From an uncultured Chloroflexota bacterium (lineage in GTDB: Bacteria > Chloroflexota > Chloroflexia > Chloroflexales > Roseiflexaceae), in the NCBI GenBank assembly GCA_937859575.1, contig CALLZL010000140.1:1-35193 (forward strand): 35,193 nt of DNA, given 5' to 3'. Position 1 is the first letter of the stretch. Each line of letters opens with the position of its first letter. Made by a program: the position numbers and the translations under genes. The notes under the pieces were generated by a model. That model did no database searches. It saw only the letters and a program-made list of their open reading frames with translations, and was not told the DNA's origin. Below are positions 16,117 to 24,248 of this stretch, piece after piece.

Positions 16117-17076
16117 ATGATGCCGAACGAACCGGAGCCGGGCCAGGGGATCGAGGATCAGCGGCTGGTGCAGCTGCAGCGCCGGCTGCTGGCCTGGTTT
16201 GCTGCCGAGGGGCGTGATCTGCCATGGCGTCGCACCCGTGATCCATATGCCGTCATGGTGGCCGAAGTCATGCTGCAGCAGACGCAGGTCGATCGGGTAG
16301 TGCCGCGTTATCTGGCCTTCCTGACACAATTCCCGACTCTGACGGCACTGGCGGAGGCGGCGCCTGCCGAGGTGATTCGCGCCTGGGCCGGGCTGGGATA
16401 CAATCGGCGGGCCGTTAATATGCAGCGTGCGGCGCGGCATGTGCTGGCCGAGTACGGTGGCAGCTTCCCGCGTGATGTTGCGGCACTCCGGCAGCTGCCC
16501 GGCATTGGCCCGTATACTGCCGGTGCTATTGCCTGTTTTGCCTTCGAACAGGATGTCGGCTTTATCGACACGAATATTCGCCGGGTGTTGCTGCGGGTGT
16601 TTGCCGATATGATCGATCCGGCTCTGACCGATGCGCCGTTGAACCGGCTGGCGGCAATGGTTGTGCCTGCCGGCCAGGGATGGGCCTGGAACCAGGCGAT
16701 CATGGAGCTTGGCGCACTGTTGTGTCCATCGGTCAATCCGATCTGCTGGCGCTGCCCGATTGCTGAACAGTGTGCTGATTACCAGGCACGCAAGGCCGCC
16801 GATGCCGATCCATTCGCGGTATCGCCGCCGCGCCGGCGGATTGCCGAGCGTCGCGAAGCGCCGTTTGCCGGTTCGAACCGCTTCTACCGCGGGCGGGTAG
16901 TGGCGCTTTTGCGGGAGCTCGCACCCGGCGCGGTGCTCGCGCTGGCCGAACTCGGGCCGTTGCTCAAGCCGGAATTCCAGCCTGCCGACGAAGCCTGGCT
17001 GCAGCAGCTTGTCGAGGGCCTGGTACGCGATGGGCTGGTATTGCACGGCACGGAGGGATTGCGCCTGCCAGAATGA
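16117..17076 (+). CDS. mutY: Adenine DNA glycosylase MutY, short form
   Basis: A 319-residue HhH-GPD glycosylase that removes adenine mispaired with 8-oxoguanine. Visible: catalytic E50 in VAEVMLQQTQ, the helix-hairpin-helix LPGIGPYTAGAI (127-138), catalytic D151 in FIDTNIRR and the [4Fe-4S] ligands C203-x6-C210-x2-C213-x5-C219. The usual C-terminal NUDIX-like domain for 8-oxoG recognition is missing; instead there are about 80 residues with a short winged-helix look (FYRGRVVALLRELAPG...LVRDGLVLHG). DTN in place of DGN resembles actinobacterial short MutY proteins. AAGG precedes ATG 16117; ATG 16120 and TTG 16105 are alternatives. A thymine/G-mismatch glycosylase role is less likely but not excluded. 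Confidence 0.88.
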   Translation: MMPNEPEPGQGIEDQRLVQLQRRLLAWFAAEGRDLPWRRTRDPYAVMVAEVMLQQTQVDRVVPRYLAFLTQFPTLTALAEAAPAEVIRAWAGLGYNRRAVNMQRAARHVLAEYGGSFPRDVAALRQLPGIGPYTAGAIACFAFEQDVGFIDTNIRRVLLRVFADMIDPALTDAPLNRLAAMVVPAGQGWAWNQAIMELGALLCPSVNPICWRCPIAEQCADYQARKAADADPFAVSPPRRRIAERREAPFAGSNRFYRGRVVALLRELAPGAVLALAELGPLLKPEFQPADEAWLQQLVEGLVRDGLVLHGTEGLRLPE

Positions 17077-17182
17077 GGCTGCGGCCGGTCGGGTGCAGGG
17101 CTGCCGGCCGAATTGGGGTGGCAAAGGGCGAAGGTATGGCAGATCGGCGGGCCTGGCCGATAGATTGCATAGCTGATCGCCG

Positions 17183-17222
17183 AGGGGATCAAGCCGCCGT
17201 TGCTGTGGATGCCTGATCCCCT
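17183..17222. terminator. Inverted repeat between convergent genes
   Basis: AGGGGATCA (17183-17191) and TGATCCCCT (17214-17222) are perfect 9-bp arms with a 22-base loop. A weaker pair, CGGCCGG/CCGGCCG, lies nearer the mutY stop. Both sit between converging genes, so they may end transcription from both sides, although no T-run is present. Confidence 0.35.
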
Positions 17223-17249
17223 GGGTGTGGCTAGCTATCGATCAGCAGC

Positions 17250-18101
17250 TTATGTTCCCAGCCCGGCAGCCCGCCATGCCGCGAGCATAGTCGCGTGGGT
17301 TTCGCGGCTGGCCTGCGCTGGCGGCAGATCGCCGAGGCGCTTCTCGAACGGCTCAGGGGTCACCGGGCCATCGTAGCCAAGCTCGGCGATGGTGCGTAAG
17401 AAGCCCGTCAGATCGATCACCCCGGTTGTTCCGGGCAGGCAGCGCACCAGATCAGCCTGGGCCTCGATGGCAATACCTGCGGGAGCATCATTGACATGGA
17501 CATAGACGATATCTGCGGCGCGCAGGGCGCGCAGATCGGCGATCGTGCCAAGCGAGGTATACCAGTGCCAGCAGTCGAGCAGCAGGCCGACATTCGACCC
17601 GATCGCGTCGGCCAGGCAGAGCATGCCCTCCATGCTGTAGATGAAGCCGTAGCGATGCTCTTCGCGCATGGTGCGTGGCCCGATGAACTCGAGGCCGAGG
17701 CGGCAGCCATGAGCTTCGAGTGTGCGGGCAATCGGCTGAAGCTGCTGCACATGAAACGCAAAGTTCTCGCGGAACGGGCGCTCGTCCGAGAAGGGCAGCA
17801 ACCAGGTGCAGACACGGGTGCAGCCGAGTTGCTGCGCCAGGGCGGCATGCTCGGCAAGGGTGTCGAGCGCTGCCCGATCGTAGGGTACACGCCAGTCGAT
17901 GCTCAGCCCCCAGCCACCGGGGCGGATCCCGGATTCGGTGAACAGCGCGGCCACATCAGCGGCCGAGGTAGTGGCGGCGATTGCAGCTGCTTCACTGATC
18001 GGCACATCGATCCCCTGCCAGCCGGCCTCGCTAGCCAGCGCCAGTGCGCCGCGCAGATCGGTGCGAATTCCGATCGCACCGGGTGCAAGATTACGAAACA
18101 C
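17250..18101 (-). CDS. Sugar phosphate isomerase/epimerase-like TIM-barrel protein
   Basis: A 283-residue xylose-isomerase-like TIM barrel (AP endonuclease family 2 fold). The metal-ligand motifs of these isomerases and epimerases are visible: LGLEFIGP (Glu after a strand), GLLLDCWHWY (Asp and His), VYVHVNDAP (His) and GPVTPEPFEKR (Glu near the C-terminus). The start is GTG, 11 bases after the stop of the RidA gene, so the two genes are probably co-transcribed. Related enzymes act on inositol, ketoses or hydroxypyruvate; no neighbour narrows it down. Confidence 0.8.
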   Translation of the reverse strand: MFRNLAPGAIGIRTDLRGALALASEAGWQGIDVPISEAAAIAATTSAADVAALFTESGIRPGGWGLSIDWRVPYDRAALDTLAEHAALAQQLGCTRVCTWLLPFSDERPFRENFAFHVQQLQPIARTLEAHGCRLGLEFIGPRTMREEHRYGFIYSMEGMLCLADAIGSNVGLLLDCWHWYTSLGTIADLRALRAADIVYVHVNDAPAGIAIEAQADLVRCLPGTTGVIDLTGFLRTIAELGYDGPVTPEPFEKRLGDLPPAQASRETHATMLAAWRAAGLGT

Positions 18102-18112
18102 AGTATTACTTT

Positions 18113-18496
18113 CTACTTATGACGAAGCGCAATAGCTTCGATCTCGACGCGCACATCGCGTGGCAGGCGTGCGACCTGAACCGTCGAGCGTGCCGGCGGT
18201 GCATCCGGAAAGTACTCGGCATAGACGGCATTCATGGCGGCAAATTCACCCATGTCGGCCAGAAAGACGGTCGTCTTCACCACCTGATCGAGCGAACTAC
18301 CGGCGGCAGCCAGCAACCCACGCAGATTGCTCAGCACCTGATGGGTCTGAACAGTGATATCGCCATCGACAAGTGACCCCGTGGGGGTGAGTGGGATCTG
18401 CCCCGAGCAGAAGACCAGATCACCAAATGCGATCGCCTGTGAATATGGGCCGATCGCCTGTGGCGCATCATTGGTCGAAATAATCGTGCGTTCCAT
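18113..18496 (-). CDS. ridA: RidA family enamine/imine deaminase
   Basis: A 127-residue RidA (YjgF) protein of normal length. These trimers hydrolyse reactive enamines and imines released by PLP enzymes such as threonine dehydratase. Typical blocks: APQAIGPYSQAI near the N-terminus, VFCSGQIPL, VVKTTVFLADMGEFAAMNAVYAEYF and the catalytic Arg in PARSTVQVARLPRDVRVEIEAIA. AAGGAAC lies just ahead of ATG 18496. The open frame runs 90 codons further upstream, but that part covers a palindromic repeat and has the composition of non-coding DNA, so it is left out. Second RidA-type gene of the window (see 28263-28715); this one is the closer match to canonical RidA. Confidence 0.93.
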   Translation of the reverse strand: MERTIISTNDAPQAIGPYSQAIAFGDLVFCSGQIPLTPTGSLVDGDITVQTHQVLSNLRGLLAAAGSSLDQVVKTTVFLADMGEFAAMNAVYAEYFPDAPPARSTVQVARLPRDVRVEIEAIALRHK

Positions 18497-18684
18497 GATG
18501 TTCCTTCCCATAACAATGTGCAGGTTCCAGGTACAGCAGCCATGCTGCGTGCGTATTGTACATGGCGGGTGCAAACTCCGGCAAGCGCCCAGGGGTGGGC
18601 CGCAGGCGTGGTGCTCGGGAGGAATTGCATGGCATGCTGCGCACAGCGGATGGCGACGCCGGGCTGGTCCCTTCTCGCGAAGAG

Positions 18685-18711
18685 ATCCTGAGCCGCTGTG
18701 CGGCTCAGGAT
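18685..18711. repeat. REP-like palindrome
   Basis: ATCCTGAGCCGC and GCGGCTCAGGAT form a perfect 12-bp stem with a TGT loop. The outer bases (GATCCTGAG, CTCAGGATGACA) match a type of dispersed palindrome common in GC-rich bacterial genomes. It lies in the 373-base gap between ridA and the next small gene. Only one copy is in this window. Confidence 0.6.
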
Positions 18712-18775
18712 GACATGCAGGCACAGGGGCGCGGCTAGAGAGAACGCATAAGCCCTGAACAGCCGACATGCTTAT

Positions 18776-18805
18776 TTGACAGCAGTATTATGGATGTTGT
18801 ATCCT
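18776..18805 (+). promoter_or_regulatory. Candidate sigma-70 promoter with GTATCC repeats
   Basis: TTGACA (18776-18781), 18 bases, then TATCCT (18800-18805). GTATCC occurs at 18799-18804 and 18817-18822, and its complement GGATAC at 18831-18836. The last two form a 6-bp inverted repeat around the expected transcription start, so an operator is possible. The downstream genes are the 67-codon gene and the HNH endonuclease. Confidence 0.5.
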
Positions 18806-18869
18806 AGAAGTACGGTGTATCCGCCCCGAAGGATACTAAATAGCGCCGATCTTTAAGGAGTTGTGAAGG

Positions 18870-19073
18870 TTGTCGTCGATATTCCACAGATTTATAGCCG
18901 ATCATGCTGCCGCGCCGAGTTATGTCTTCGGTCAGTGGCATCGTGGGGCATATGTGGCGACGCTCCCATACAGCATGGATCGGTGTCGAACAACGCTTCT
19001 CCGGTTCTCGCGGCGGGGGAGAGAGCTCCTCAACGCAAGTGCCGCCGACATCATAGGCAGCGTGCAAGGTTAA
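18870..19073 (+). CDS. Hypothetical small protein upstream of HNH gene
   Basis: A 67-residue protein that I do not recognise. The TTG start lies 9 bases after AAGGAG (18855-18860). Composition looks protein-like (SYVFGQWHRGAYVATLPYS in the middle, a basic stretch and a short acidic-capped helix LLNASAADIIGSV at the end). The competing frame starting at 18863 is rich in Cys and Arg and reads like an accident. No signal peptide, membrane helix or Cys cluster. It sits on the same predicted transcript as the HNH gene, 66 bases ahead of it. A leader peptide or a non-coding leader is the alternative. Confidence 0.45.
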   Translation: MSSIFHRFIADHAAAPSYVFGQWHRGAYVATLPYSMDRCRTTLLRFSRRGRELLNASAADIIGSVQG

Positions 19074-19139
19074 AGGGCTGATCCCCTTTTCGTGTGCACG
19101 CATAGCATTGATGTGCTGCTTAGGAAAGGGGGGTGTTTC

Positions 19140-19646
19140 TTGGGGCAACGTGTTCTCGTCCTCAATGCGAGCTACGAGCCGCTGCAGTTGATCTCCATCC
19201 GTCGTGCGGTGGTGCTTCTGCTTCAAGATAAAGCCGAGCTGGTAGAAGCTGCCGCGCAGCGTCTGCGTGCCAGCGGCATCTCCTTCGAAGTTCCACTTGT
19301 GATCCGGCTTGTGCGCTATATTCGCATTCCACGCCGCCTGCGGTTGCCATGTTCGCGCCGTGGCGTGTTTGCGCGTGACCGCGAGACATGCATGTACTGC
19401 GGGTCGCAACCGGGTCGTGGCAGCCTGACGGTCGATCATGTGTTGCCGCGATCACGTGGCGGCCTGACAACGTGGGATAATGTTGTGGCGGCATGCCGTG
19501 AGTGCAATCATCGCAAGGGCGGCCGCACCCCCGAAGAAGCTATGATGACGCTGTTGACGGTGCCGCGCCAGCCGCAGTATGTTGCATTTGCCCTGCTTGG
19601 CGAACTTGAGCGCCACGATGTATGGAAGAAATACGCCTACAGCTAG
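19140..19646 (+). CDS. HNH endonuclease
   Basis: A 168-residue HNH nuclease with an N-terminal RVLVLNASYEPLQLISIRRAVVLLLQDKAEL block typical of a widespread chromosomal HNH family. It is followed by a zinc-supported HNH core: C84-x2-C87 (CMYC), D99-H100 in LTVDHVLPRSRGG, N114 and C119-x2-C122 with N123-H124 in CRECNHRKGG. TTG at 19140 is chosen because the conserved family start begins right there and AGGAAAGGGGGG precedes it; an in-frame start at 19092 adds 16 unconserved residues. Not adjacent to phage, intron or restriction genes, so it looks like a host gene rather than a homing enzyme. Target unknown. Confidence 0.87.
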   Translation: MGQRVLVLNASYEPLQLISIRRAVVLLLQDKAELVEAAAQRLRASGISFEVPLVIRLVRYIRIPRRLRLPCSRRGVFARDRETCMYCGSQPGRGSLTVDHVLPRSRGGLTTWDNVVAACRECNHRKGGRTPEEAMMTLLTVPRQPQYVAFALLGELERHDVWKKYAYS

Positions 19647-19676
19647 GTGCATCGCTGATCTTCTTCAGAATCTCGG

Positions 19677-19700
19677 AACGGGCGGCAGAGCCGCCCGTTT
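19677..19700. terminator. Intrinsic terminator between convergent genes
   Basis: AACGGGCGGC (19677-19686) and GCCGCCCGTT (19690-19699) form a perfect 10-bp stem with a 3-base loop. A short T-run follows on the plus strand and A/T bases flank it on the other side. It is well placed to end both the HNH transcript and the minus-strand operon. Confidence 0.75.
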
Positions 19701-19706
19701 GGTGTG

Positions 19707-20615
19707 TCAGGCTGTTCGTTTACGCCAGTAGCGCGCCAGGCCATGCCAGCTCATGGCAACCGAAGCGGCCTGGGCGTATTCTGCACGTACCGCTGCGGGG
19801 GCAGCGCTGAGCGCCTGATCGGTGAGCAGCTGCAGGCGTGCGATTGCGGTGGCTTCATCTTCGCTGTGTGCCAGGCTGGAGCGGACGACATCAGCCCAGG
19901 TGGTGGTGGCTTGCCAGAGTTCGGCAAAGTGGTGTGCGGGGTTGCCGGATGGGCCGAAGTGGGTGAGGAGTAACGTTTGCGGGTGCATGGCAAGCAGGGT
20001 ATCGATGGTTGCCCGCCAGGCTTCAAGATCGATATCGGGCGGTGGAGTGGCGGGCTGAATATAGTTGGCGCCCGGCAGGCGGGCCCCGGCAATATCGCCG
20101 ACCCAGGCGCTGCCGAAGGCCGGTTCGAGATAGACGACATGATGCGAGGCATGGCCGGGTGCATCGAGCACCTCGATCCGGCGTGAGCCGAGCTGGATCG
20201 TTTCGCCGCCATGCAGGATGCTAAGGCGATCGGCCGGCAGCGGCAGGAATTCGCCCCACAGGGCCGCCATCTGATCGCCATAGATCCGCTGTGCACTGTT
20301 GATCAGGCGCTCGGGCGCGATCAAGTGCGGCGCGCCCCGCTGATGGACATACACCCGCAGCCGTGGGTTGCGCCGCGCCAGAGTGCCGGCAGCCCCGGCA
20401 TGATCGAGGTGAATATGCGTCAACAACACGGCATGCAGGTCGTCGATCGTCAGCCCGTGCGCCGCCAGGCCGGCCTCAATGGCCGGCAATGTGCTCGCCG
20501 GCCCGGGGTCGACCAGGGCCGGTGCATCGCCGGTGAGCAGATACGCGGCGATAACATGCGGCCGGCCGAGGTGCAGGGCATCGATCATGCTGACGCCGGG
20601 CGGCAGATCGGTCAT
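19707..20615 (-). CDS. Metallo-beta-lactamase-fold hydrolase
   Basis: A 302-residue MBL-fold hydrolase. The metal motif is THIHLDHAG with H67, H69, D71 and H72; further ligands are H in APGHASHH, D in VGDIAGA and H in LLLTHFGP. The arrangement fits glyoxalase II-like or related hydrolases. A helical C-terminal third (DEATAIARLQLLTDQAL...YARYWRKRTA-like) follows the core. The start overlaps the stop of the CoxL-like gene (ATGA), so it is the last gene of that operon. Substrate unknown; thioester or lactone hydrolysis would be typical. Confidence 0.87.
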   Translation of the reverse strand: MTDLPPGVSMIDALHLGRPHVIAAYLLTGDAPALVDPGPASTLPAIEAGLAAHGLTIDDLHAVLLTHIHLDHAGAAGTLARRNPRLRVYVHQRGAPHLIAPERLINSAQRIYGDQMAALWGEFLPLPADRLSILHGGETIQLGSRRIEVLDAPGHASHHVVYLEPAFGSAWVGDIAGARLPGANYIQPATPPPDIDLEAWRATIDTLLAMHPQTLLLTHFGPSGNPAHHFAELWQATTTWADVVRSSLAHSEDEATAIARLQLLTDQALSAAPAAVRAEYAQAASVAMSWHGLARYWRKRTA

Positions 20616-22948
20616 TGTGATTCTTTCCGGTTCTGCAGGGCACGCCAGATACGTTCCGAGCGGAGTGGGATGTCGAGATGGCGCACACCGAGGTGGGCCA
20701 GCGCATCAACAACGGCATTCGTGATAGCCGGGGTCGAGCCGATTGTGGCTGCCTCACCGATCCCCTTGACGCCGAGCGGGTTGTGTGGCGTTGGCGTTTC
20801 GGTTTTGTCGAGGGTGAAGTTCGGCAGATCATCGGCGCGTGGAATGGTGTAATCCATGAGTGAACCACTGAGCAGCTGACCATTCGAATCGTACACGACC
20901 TCTTCAAAGAGTGCCTGGGCGATCCCTTGTGCCAGCCCGCCATGCACCTGGCCAGCGACAATCACCGGGCTGATCCGTGGCCCGCAGTCATCGACGGTAA
21001 AGTAGGAATGAACGCGTACCTGGCCGGTATCTGGTTCGATTTCCACCACCGCAACATGTGCGCCGAAGGGGTAGATCAACTCCGGTGGCTTGAAGAAATC
21101 GACAGCCTCAAGGCCCGGATCAATATCATCGGGCAGATCGTCGGAATAGGCTCGATCGGCGATTTCGATCAGGCTCAGATGGCGATCGGGCACACCACGC
21201 ACCTGGTAGCGCCCGGCTTCGAGCACGATATCATCAGGAGCGGCTTCGAGCAGATGCGCCGCAACGCGGCTGGCCTTCTCGCGAACTTTCGCGACGGCAC
21301 GGACAAGGGCGGCCCCCCCGACGGCCAGGCTGCGGCTGCCCATGGTTCCCTGACCCATGGGGGTGGTTGCAGTATCGCCATGTTTGACGATGATCTGCTC
21401 GAAATCGGCCCCGAGTTGATCGGCAACGATCTGGGCGAAGGTGGTGCCGGTACCCTGGCCATGCGGCGAGATGCCGGTCATCACCGTGACGGTGCCGGTT
21501 GGCTCGACGCGCACCGAGGCGCTTTCGTAGGGGCCGAACCCGCACATCTCGACATAGGTTGCCATGCCGATTCCGAGCAGTGATACCGGTTCGCCGGCGG
21601 CATGTGCAGCGCGGCGGCGTACCTGTTCGGCGCGCAGGCCGGCATAGTCGCTGATCATGAGCGCCTTGCTCAGCGCGCGATCATACTCACCACTATCGTA
21701 GAGTGTATCGACGACGGTACGGTAGGGGAAGGCCGCTGGTGGAATGAAGTTACGCCGGCGTACATCGGCCGGGTCGAGGCCGAGATCGGCGGCAATCACA
21801 TCGACCAATCGCTCGATATAATAGGCTGCCTCGGGGCGTCCGGCCCCGCGATACGCCGCCACCGGCGTGGTATTGGTAAAGACGCAGCTGATCTGCACAT
21901 CGGCCGCGGGAATATGGTATACCCCCACCAGCATCTTGCCCGTCAGATCCGGGATATCGGGTGCGACCGGGTAGGCACCGATATCGGCGGTGATCCGCAC
22001 GCGCAATGCCGTGATCGTGCCGTCGGCCTTGACGGCCGCTTCGTATTCGGCGATCTGGGCGCGGCCATGAGTGGTGGCCAGCATATGTTCGACACGTGTC
22101 TCGACCCAACGCAGCGGGATGCGGTGGATGCGGGCAAGGGCTGCAAGTGCGACATCTTCGGGGTAGACACCGATCTTGATACCGAACCCACCGCCGACCT
22201 CGGGGGCAATCACACGGATCTGGTTTTCGTGCATGCGCAGGGTTTTTGCCAGGCTGCCGCGCGAAAGATGCGGTGCCTGCGTACTCGTCCAGACCGTCAG
22301 GCCATCGGTGGTGTAATCAGGCAGGGCGACGACCGCACGCCCTTCCATCGAAACGCCGGCGAGGCGCTGGTTGGCCATACGCTGTTTGACGATCCGATCG
22401 GCCGATGCGAATGCGCCGGCCACATCACCAACGTTGCATTCCCAGACATGATCGACATTGCTGGGCAGGCTATCGAACAGGCGTGGCGCATCAGGCGAAG
22501 CAGCCTGTTCCATATCGACAATTGCCGGCAGTGGTTGCCAATCGACGATCACATCGGCCACCGCATCGACGGCGACTTCGGGTGAGGTAGCGATCACAGC
22601 GGCGACGATCTCGCCGGTATGGCGTACGCGATCGATCGAGATCGCATAGTGTGAGTGCGGGCGGCTGACGCTACCGCTTGTACCGCCTTCGCCGCCGCTG
22701 CCGATCGGCAACGGCTCGTAGGCATCGAGCAGATCGCGGCCGGGGACAACCGCCGTCACGCCGGGGCGTGCCAGCGCGGCGGATATATCGATATGGCCGA
22801 TAGTGGCGTGTGGGTATGGGCTACGCACAAAGGCGACATGCTGCATACCGGGGAGTTTGAGGTCACCGACATAGGTACCGCTACCGGTGATCAGTCGTGG
22901 ATCTTCCTTGCGGCGCACCTTGGCACCGATCATGGTTGCGTAGGCCAT
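20612..22948 (-). CDS. CoxL-like (form II) molybdopterin-binding hydroxylase subunit
   Basis: A 778-residue large subunit of the xanthine dehydrogenase/CO dehydrogenase family, which oxidises aldehydes, purines or CO at a Mo cofactor. Seen: FVRSPYPHA near the start, GGGFGIKIG, active-site loop AYRGAGRPE (residues 365-373), GQGTGTTFAQIVAD, GQGTMGSRSLAVGG and the C-terminal catalytic Glu in GVKGIGEAA (E732). AYRGAGR marks form II enzymes, not the AYxCSFR loop of true aerobic CO dehydrogenase. ATG 22948 follows AAGAGGAAG and starts the conserved domain; 23005 is an in-frame alternative inside gdhA. The FAD and 2Fe-2S subunits normally beside this gene are absent here, so partners must be elsewhere or the gene has changed role. 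Confidence 0.9.
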   Translation of the reverse strand: MAYATMIGAKVRRKEDPRLITGSGTYVGDLKLPGMQHVAFVRSPYPHATIGHIDISAALARPGVTAVVPGRDLLDAYEPLPIGSGGEGGTSGSVSRPHSHYAISIDRVRHTGEIVAAVIATSPEVAVDAVADVIVDWQPLPAIVDMEQAASPDAPRLFDSLPSNVDHVWECNVGDVAGAFASADRIVKQRMANQRLAGVSMEGRAVVALPDYTTDGLTVWTSTQAPHLSRGSLAKTLRMHENQIRVIAPEVGGGFGIKIGVYPEDVALAALARIHRIPLRWVETRVEHMLATTHGRAQIAEYEAAVKADGTITALRVRITADIGAYPVAPDIPDLTGKMLVGVYHIPAADVQISCVFTNTTPVAAYRGAGRPEAAYYIERLVDVIAADLGLDPADVRRRNFIPPAAFPYRTVVDTLYDSGEYDRALSKALMISDYAGLRAEQVRRRAAHAAGEPVSLLGIGMATYVEMCGFGPYESASVRVEPTGTVTVMTGISPHGQGTGTTFAQIVADQLGADFEQIIVKHGDTATTPMGQGTMGSRSLAVGGAALVRAVAKVREKASRVAAHLLEAAPDDIVLEAGRYQVRGVPDRHLSLIEIADRAYSDDLPDDIDPGLEAVDFFKPPELIYPFGAHVAVVEIEPDTGQVRVHSYFTVDDCGPRISPVIVAGQVHGGLAQGIAQALFEEVVYDSNGQLLSGSLMDYTIPRADDLPNFTLDKTETPTPHNPLGVKGIGEAATIGSTPAITNAVVDALAHLGVRHLDIPLRSERIWRALQNRKESQ

Positions 22949-22967
22949 GGATCTTCCTCTTTCTGTG

Positions 22968-24233
22968 CTATGGGTAGATTCCCCGAATGATATTGGCGTC
23001 GGCAACGCGCCTGACGGCCAGCAGGTATGCGGCCAGGCGTAACGAGATACGTCGCTGCTGTGCCAGATTGTACACTTGATCGAAGGCGCTTACCATGATC
23101 TGTTCGAGGCGATGGTTGACATCCTGCTCGCCCCAGAAAAAGGATTGCAGCCCTTGAACCCACTCAAAATAGCTGACGGTCACACCGCCGGCATTGGCGA
23201 GGATGTCGGGCACGACCATGATCCCGCGCCGGTTGAAGATCTCATCGGCGGCGGGGGTTGTTGGGCCATTGGCCCCCTCGACGATCACCCGGGCCTGAAT
23301 GCGTGCAGCATTCTGCTCGGTGAGCTGATTCTCGAGGGCGGCCGGCACCAGCACATCGCATGCGGTTTCGAGTAGTTCGGCGCTTGTAACGTGTTCGAGG
23401 CCGGCGGCGGTATACCCTTCGAGCAGGCGGCGTGGGTGCTGTGCGGCATAGGTGCGCATGGCGGCGATATCGAGCCCGCTGCGCCGAACATAACCGCCGG
23501 TAGCGTCGCCGATGCCGATCACGCGGCAGCCGAGTTCGGTAAGCAGCAGGGCGGCAATACCGCCGACATTACCAAACCCCTGCACAACGATCGCGAGATC
23601 GCTGAGATCAAGATCCCGGCGTAGCGCCCACTCGCGCACCATGAGGCTGACACCGCGGCCGGTGGCTTCGTTGCGCCCGAGCGAGCCGCCGACCTCGACC
23701 GGTTTGCCGGTGACGACGGCATTGATGGTATGGCCCTGGTGCATCGAGAGAGTATCCATGAACCAGGCCATTGTTTGCGGATTGGTATTGACATCAGGGG
23801 CGGGGATATCGCGTTCCGGGCCGACGATCAGGCTCACTTCGGCGGCAAAACGGCGCGTAAGGCGTTCGAGTTCTTCAAACGACAGATCGGCCGGATCCAC
23901 CACAACGCCGCCCTTCGCACCACCATAGGGGATATTGACCAGGGCACATTTCCATGTCATCCACATCGCCAGGGCGCGCACTTCATCGATATCGACGCTT
24001 GGATGGTAGCGGATGCCGCCTTTGGTAGGGCCACGACCCAGGTTATGCTGGACACGATAGCCGGTGAACACACGGGTCGTGCCGTTGTCGAGCTTCACCG
24101 GGAAACGAACCGTCAGTTCGCGCTGCGGCTCGCGCAGTACATCGCGAACATCCTGCGGCAGATCGAGCATGGCAGCGGCATCATCAAACTGCTGCTGAGC
24201 GATATGGAACGGATTGACACGATCAGACGTCAT
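22968..24233 (-). CDS. gdhA: Glutamate dehydrogenase family protein
   Basis: A 421-residue Glu/Leu/Phe/Val dehydrogenase that interconverts glutamate with 2-oxoglutarate and ammonium. Visible: GYRVQHNLGRGPTKGGIRYHP, catalytic Lys in PYGGAKGGV (about residue 105), DIPAPDVNT and the NAD(P)-binding fingerprint VVQGFGNVGG. Length is normal for hexameric bacterial GDH. GGAGG precedes the ATG. It lies 15 bases after the GNAT gene and 19 bases before the CoxL-like gene, all in one direction. Specificity could also be leucine or another amino acid; glutamate is the likeliest from the overall match. Confidence 0.93.
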   Translation of the reverse strand: MTSDRVNPFHIAQQQFDDAAAMLDLPQDVRDVLREPQRELTVRFPVKLDNGTTRVFTGYRVQHNLGRGPTKGGIRYHPSVDIDEVRALAMWMTWKCALVNIPYGGAKGGVVVDPADLSFEELERLTRRFAAEVSLIVGPERDIPAPDVNTNPQTMAWFMDTLSMHQGHTINAVVTGKPVEVGGSLGRNEATGRGVSLMVREWALRRDLDLSDLAIVVQGFGNVGGIAALLLTELGCRVIGIGDATGGYVRRSGLDIAAMRTYAAQHPRRLLEGYTAAGLEHVTSAELLETACDVLVPAALENQLTEQNAARIQARVIVEGANGPTTPAADEIFNRRGIMVVPDILANAGGVTVSYFEWVQGLQSFFWGEQDVNHRLEQIMVSAFDQVYNLAQQRRISLRLAAYLLAVRRVADANIIRGIYP

Positions 24234-24248
24234 TGTCTGTCCTCCGGA

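Noticed and set aside
18497-18769. N-terminal extension of RidA by about 90 codons
   Set aside because: Canonical RidA length and a ribosome binding site at 18496 are satisfied without it, and the region contains a perfect palindrome.
21602-22585. A 327-codon plus-strand open frame opposite the CoxL-like gene
   Set aside because: Shadow frame; the minus-strand protein has all the family motifs.
20612-22948. Assignment as true aerobic CO dehydrogenase (coxL form I)
   Set aside because: The active-site loop is AYRGAGR, not the Cys-containing AYxCSFR loop of form I.
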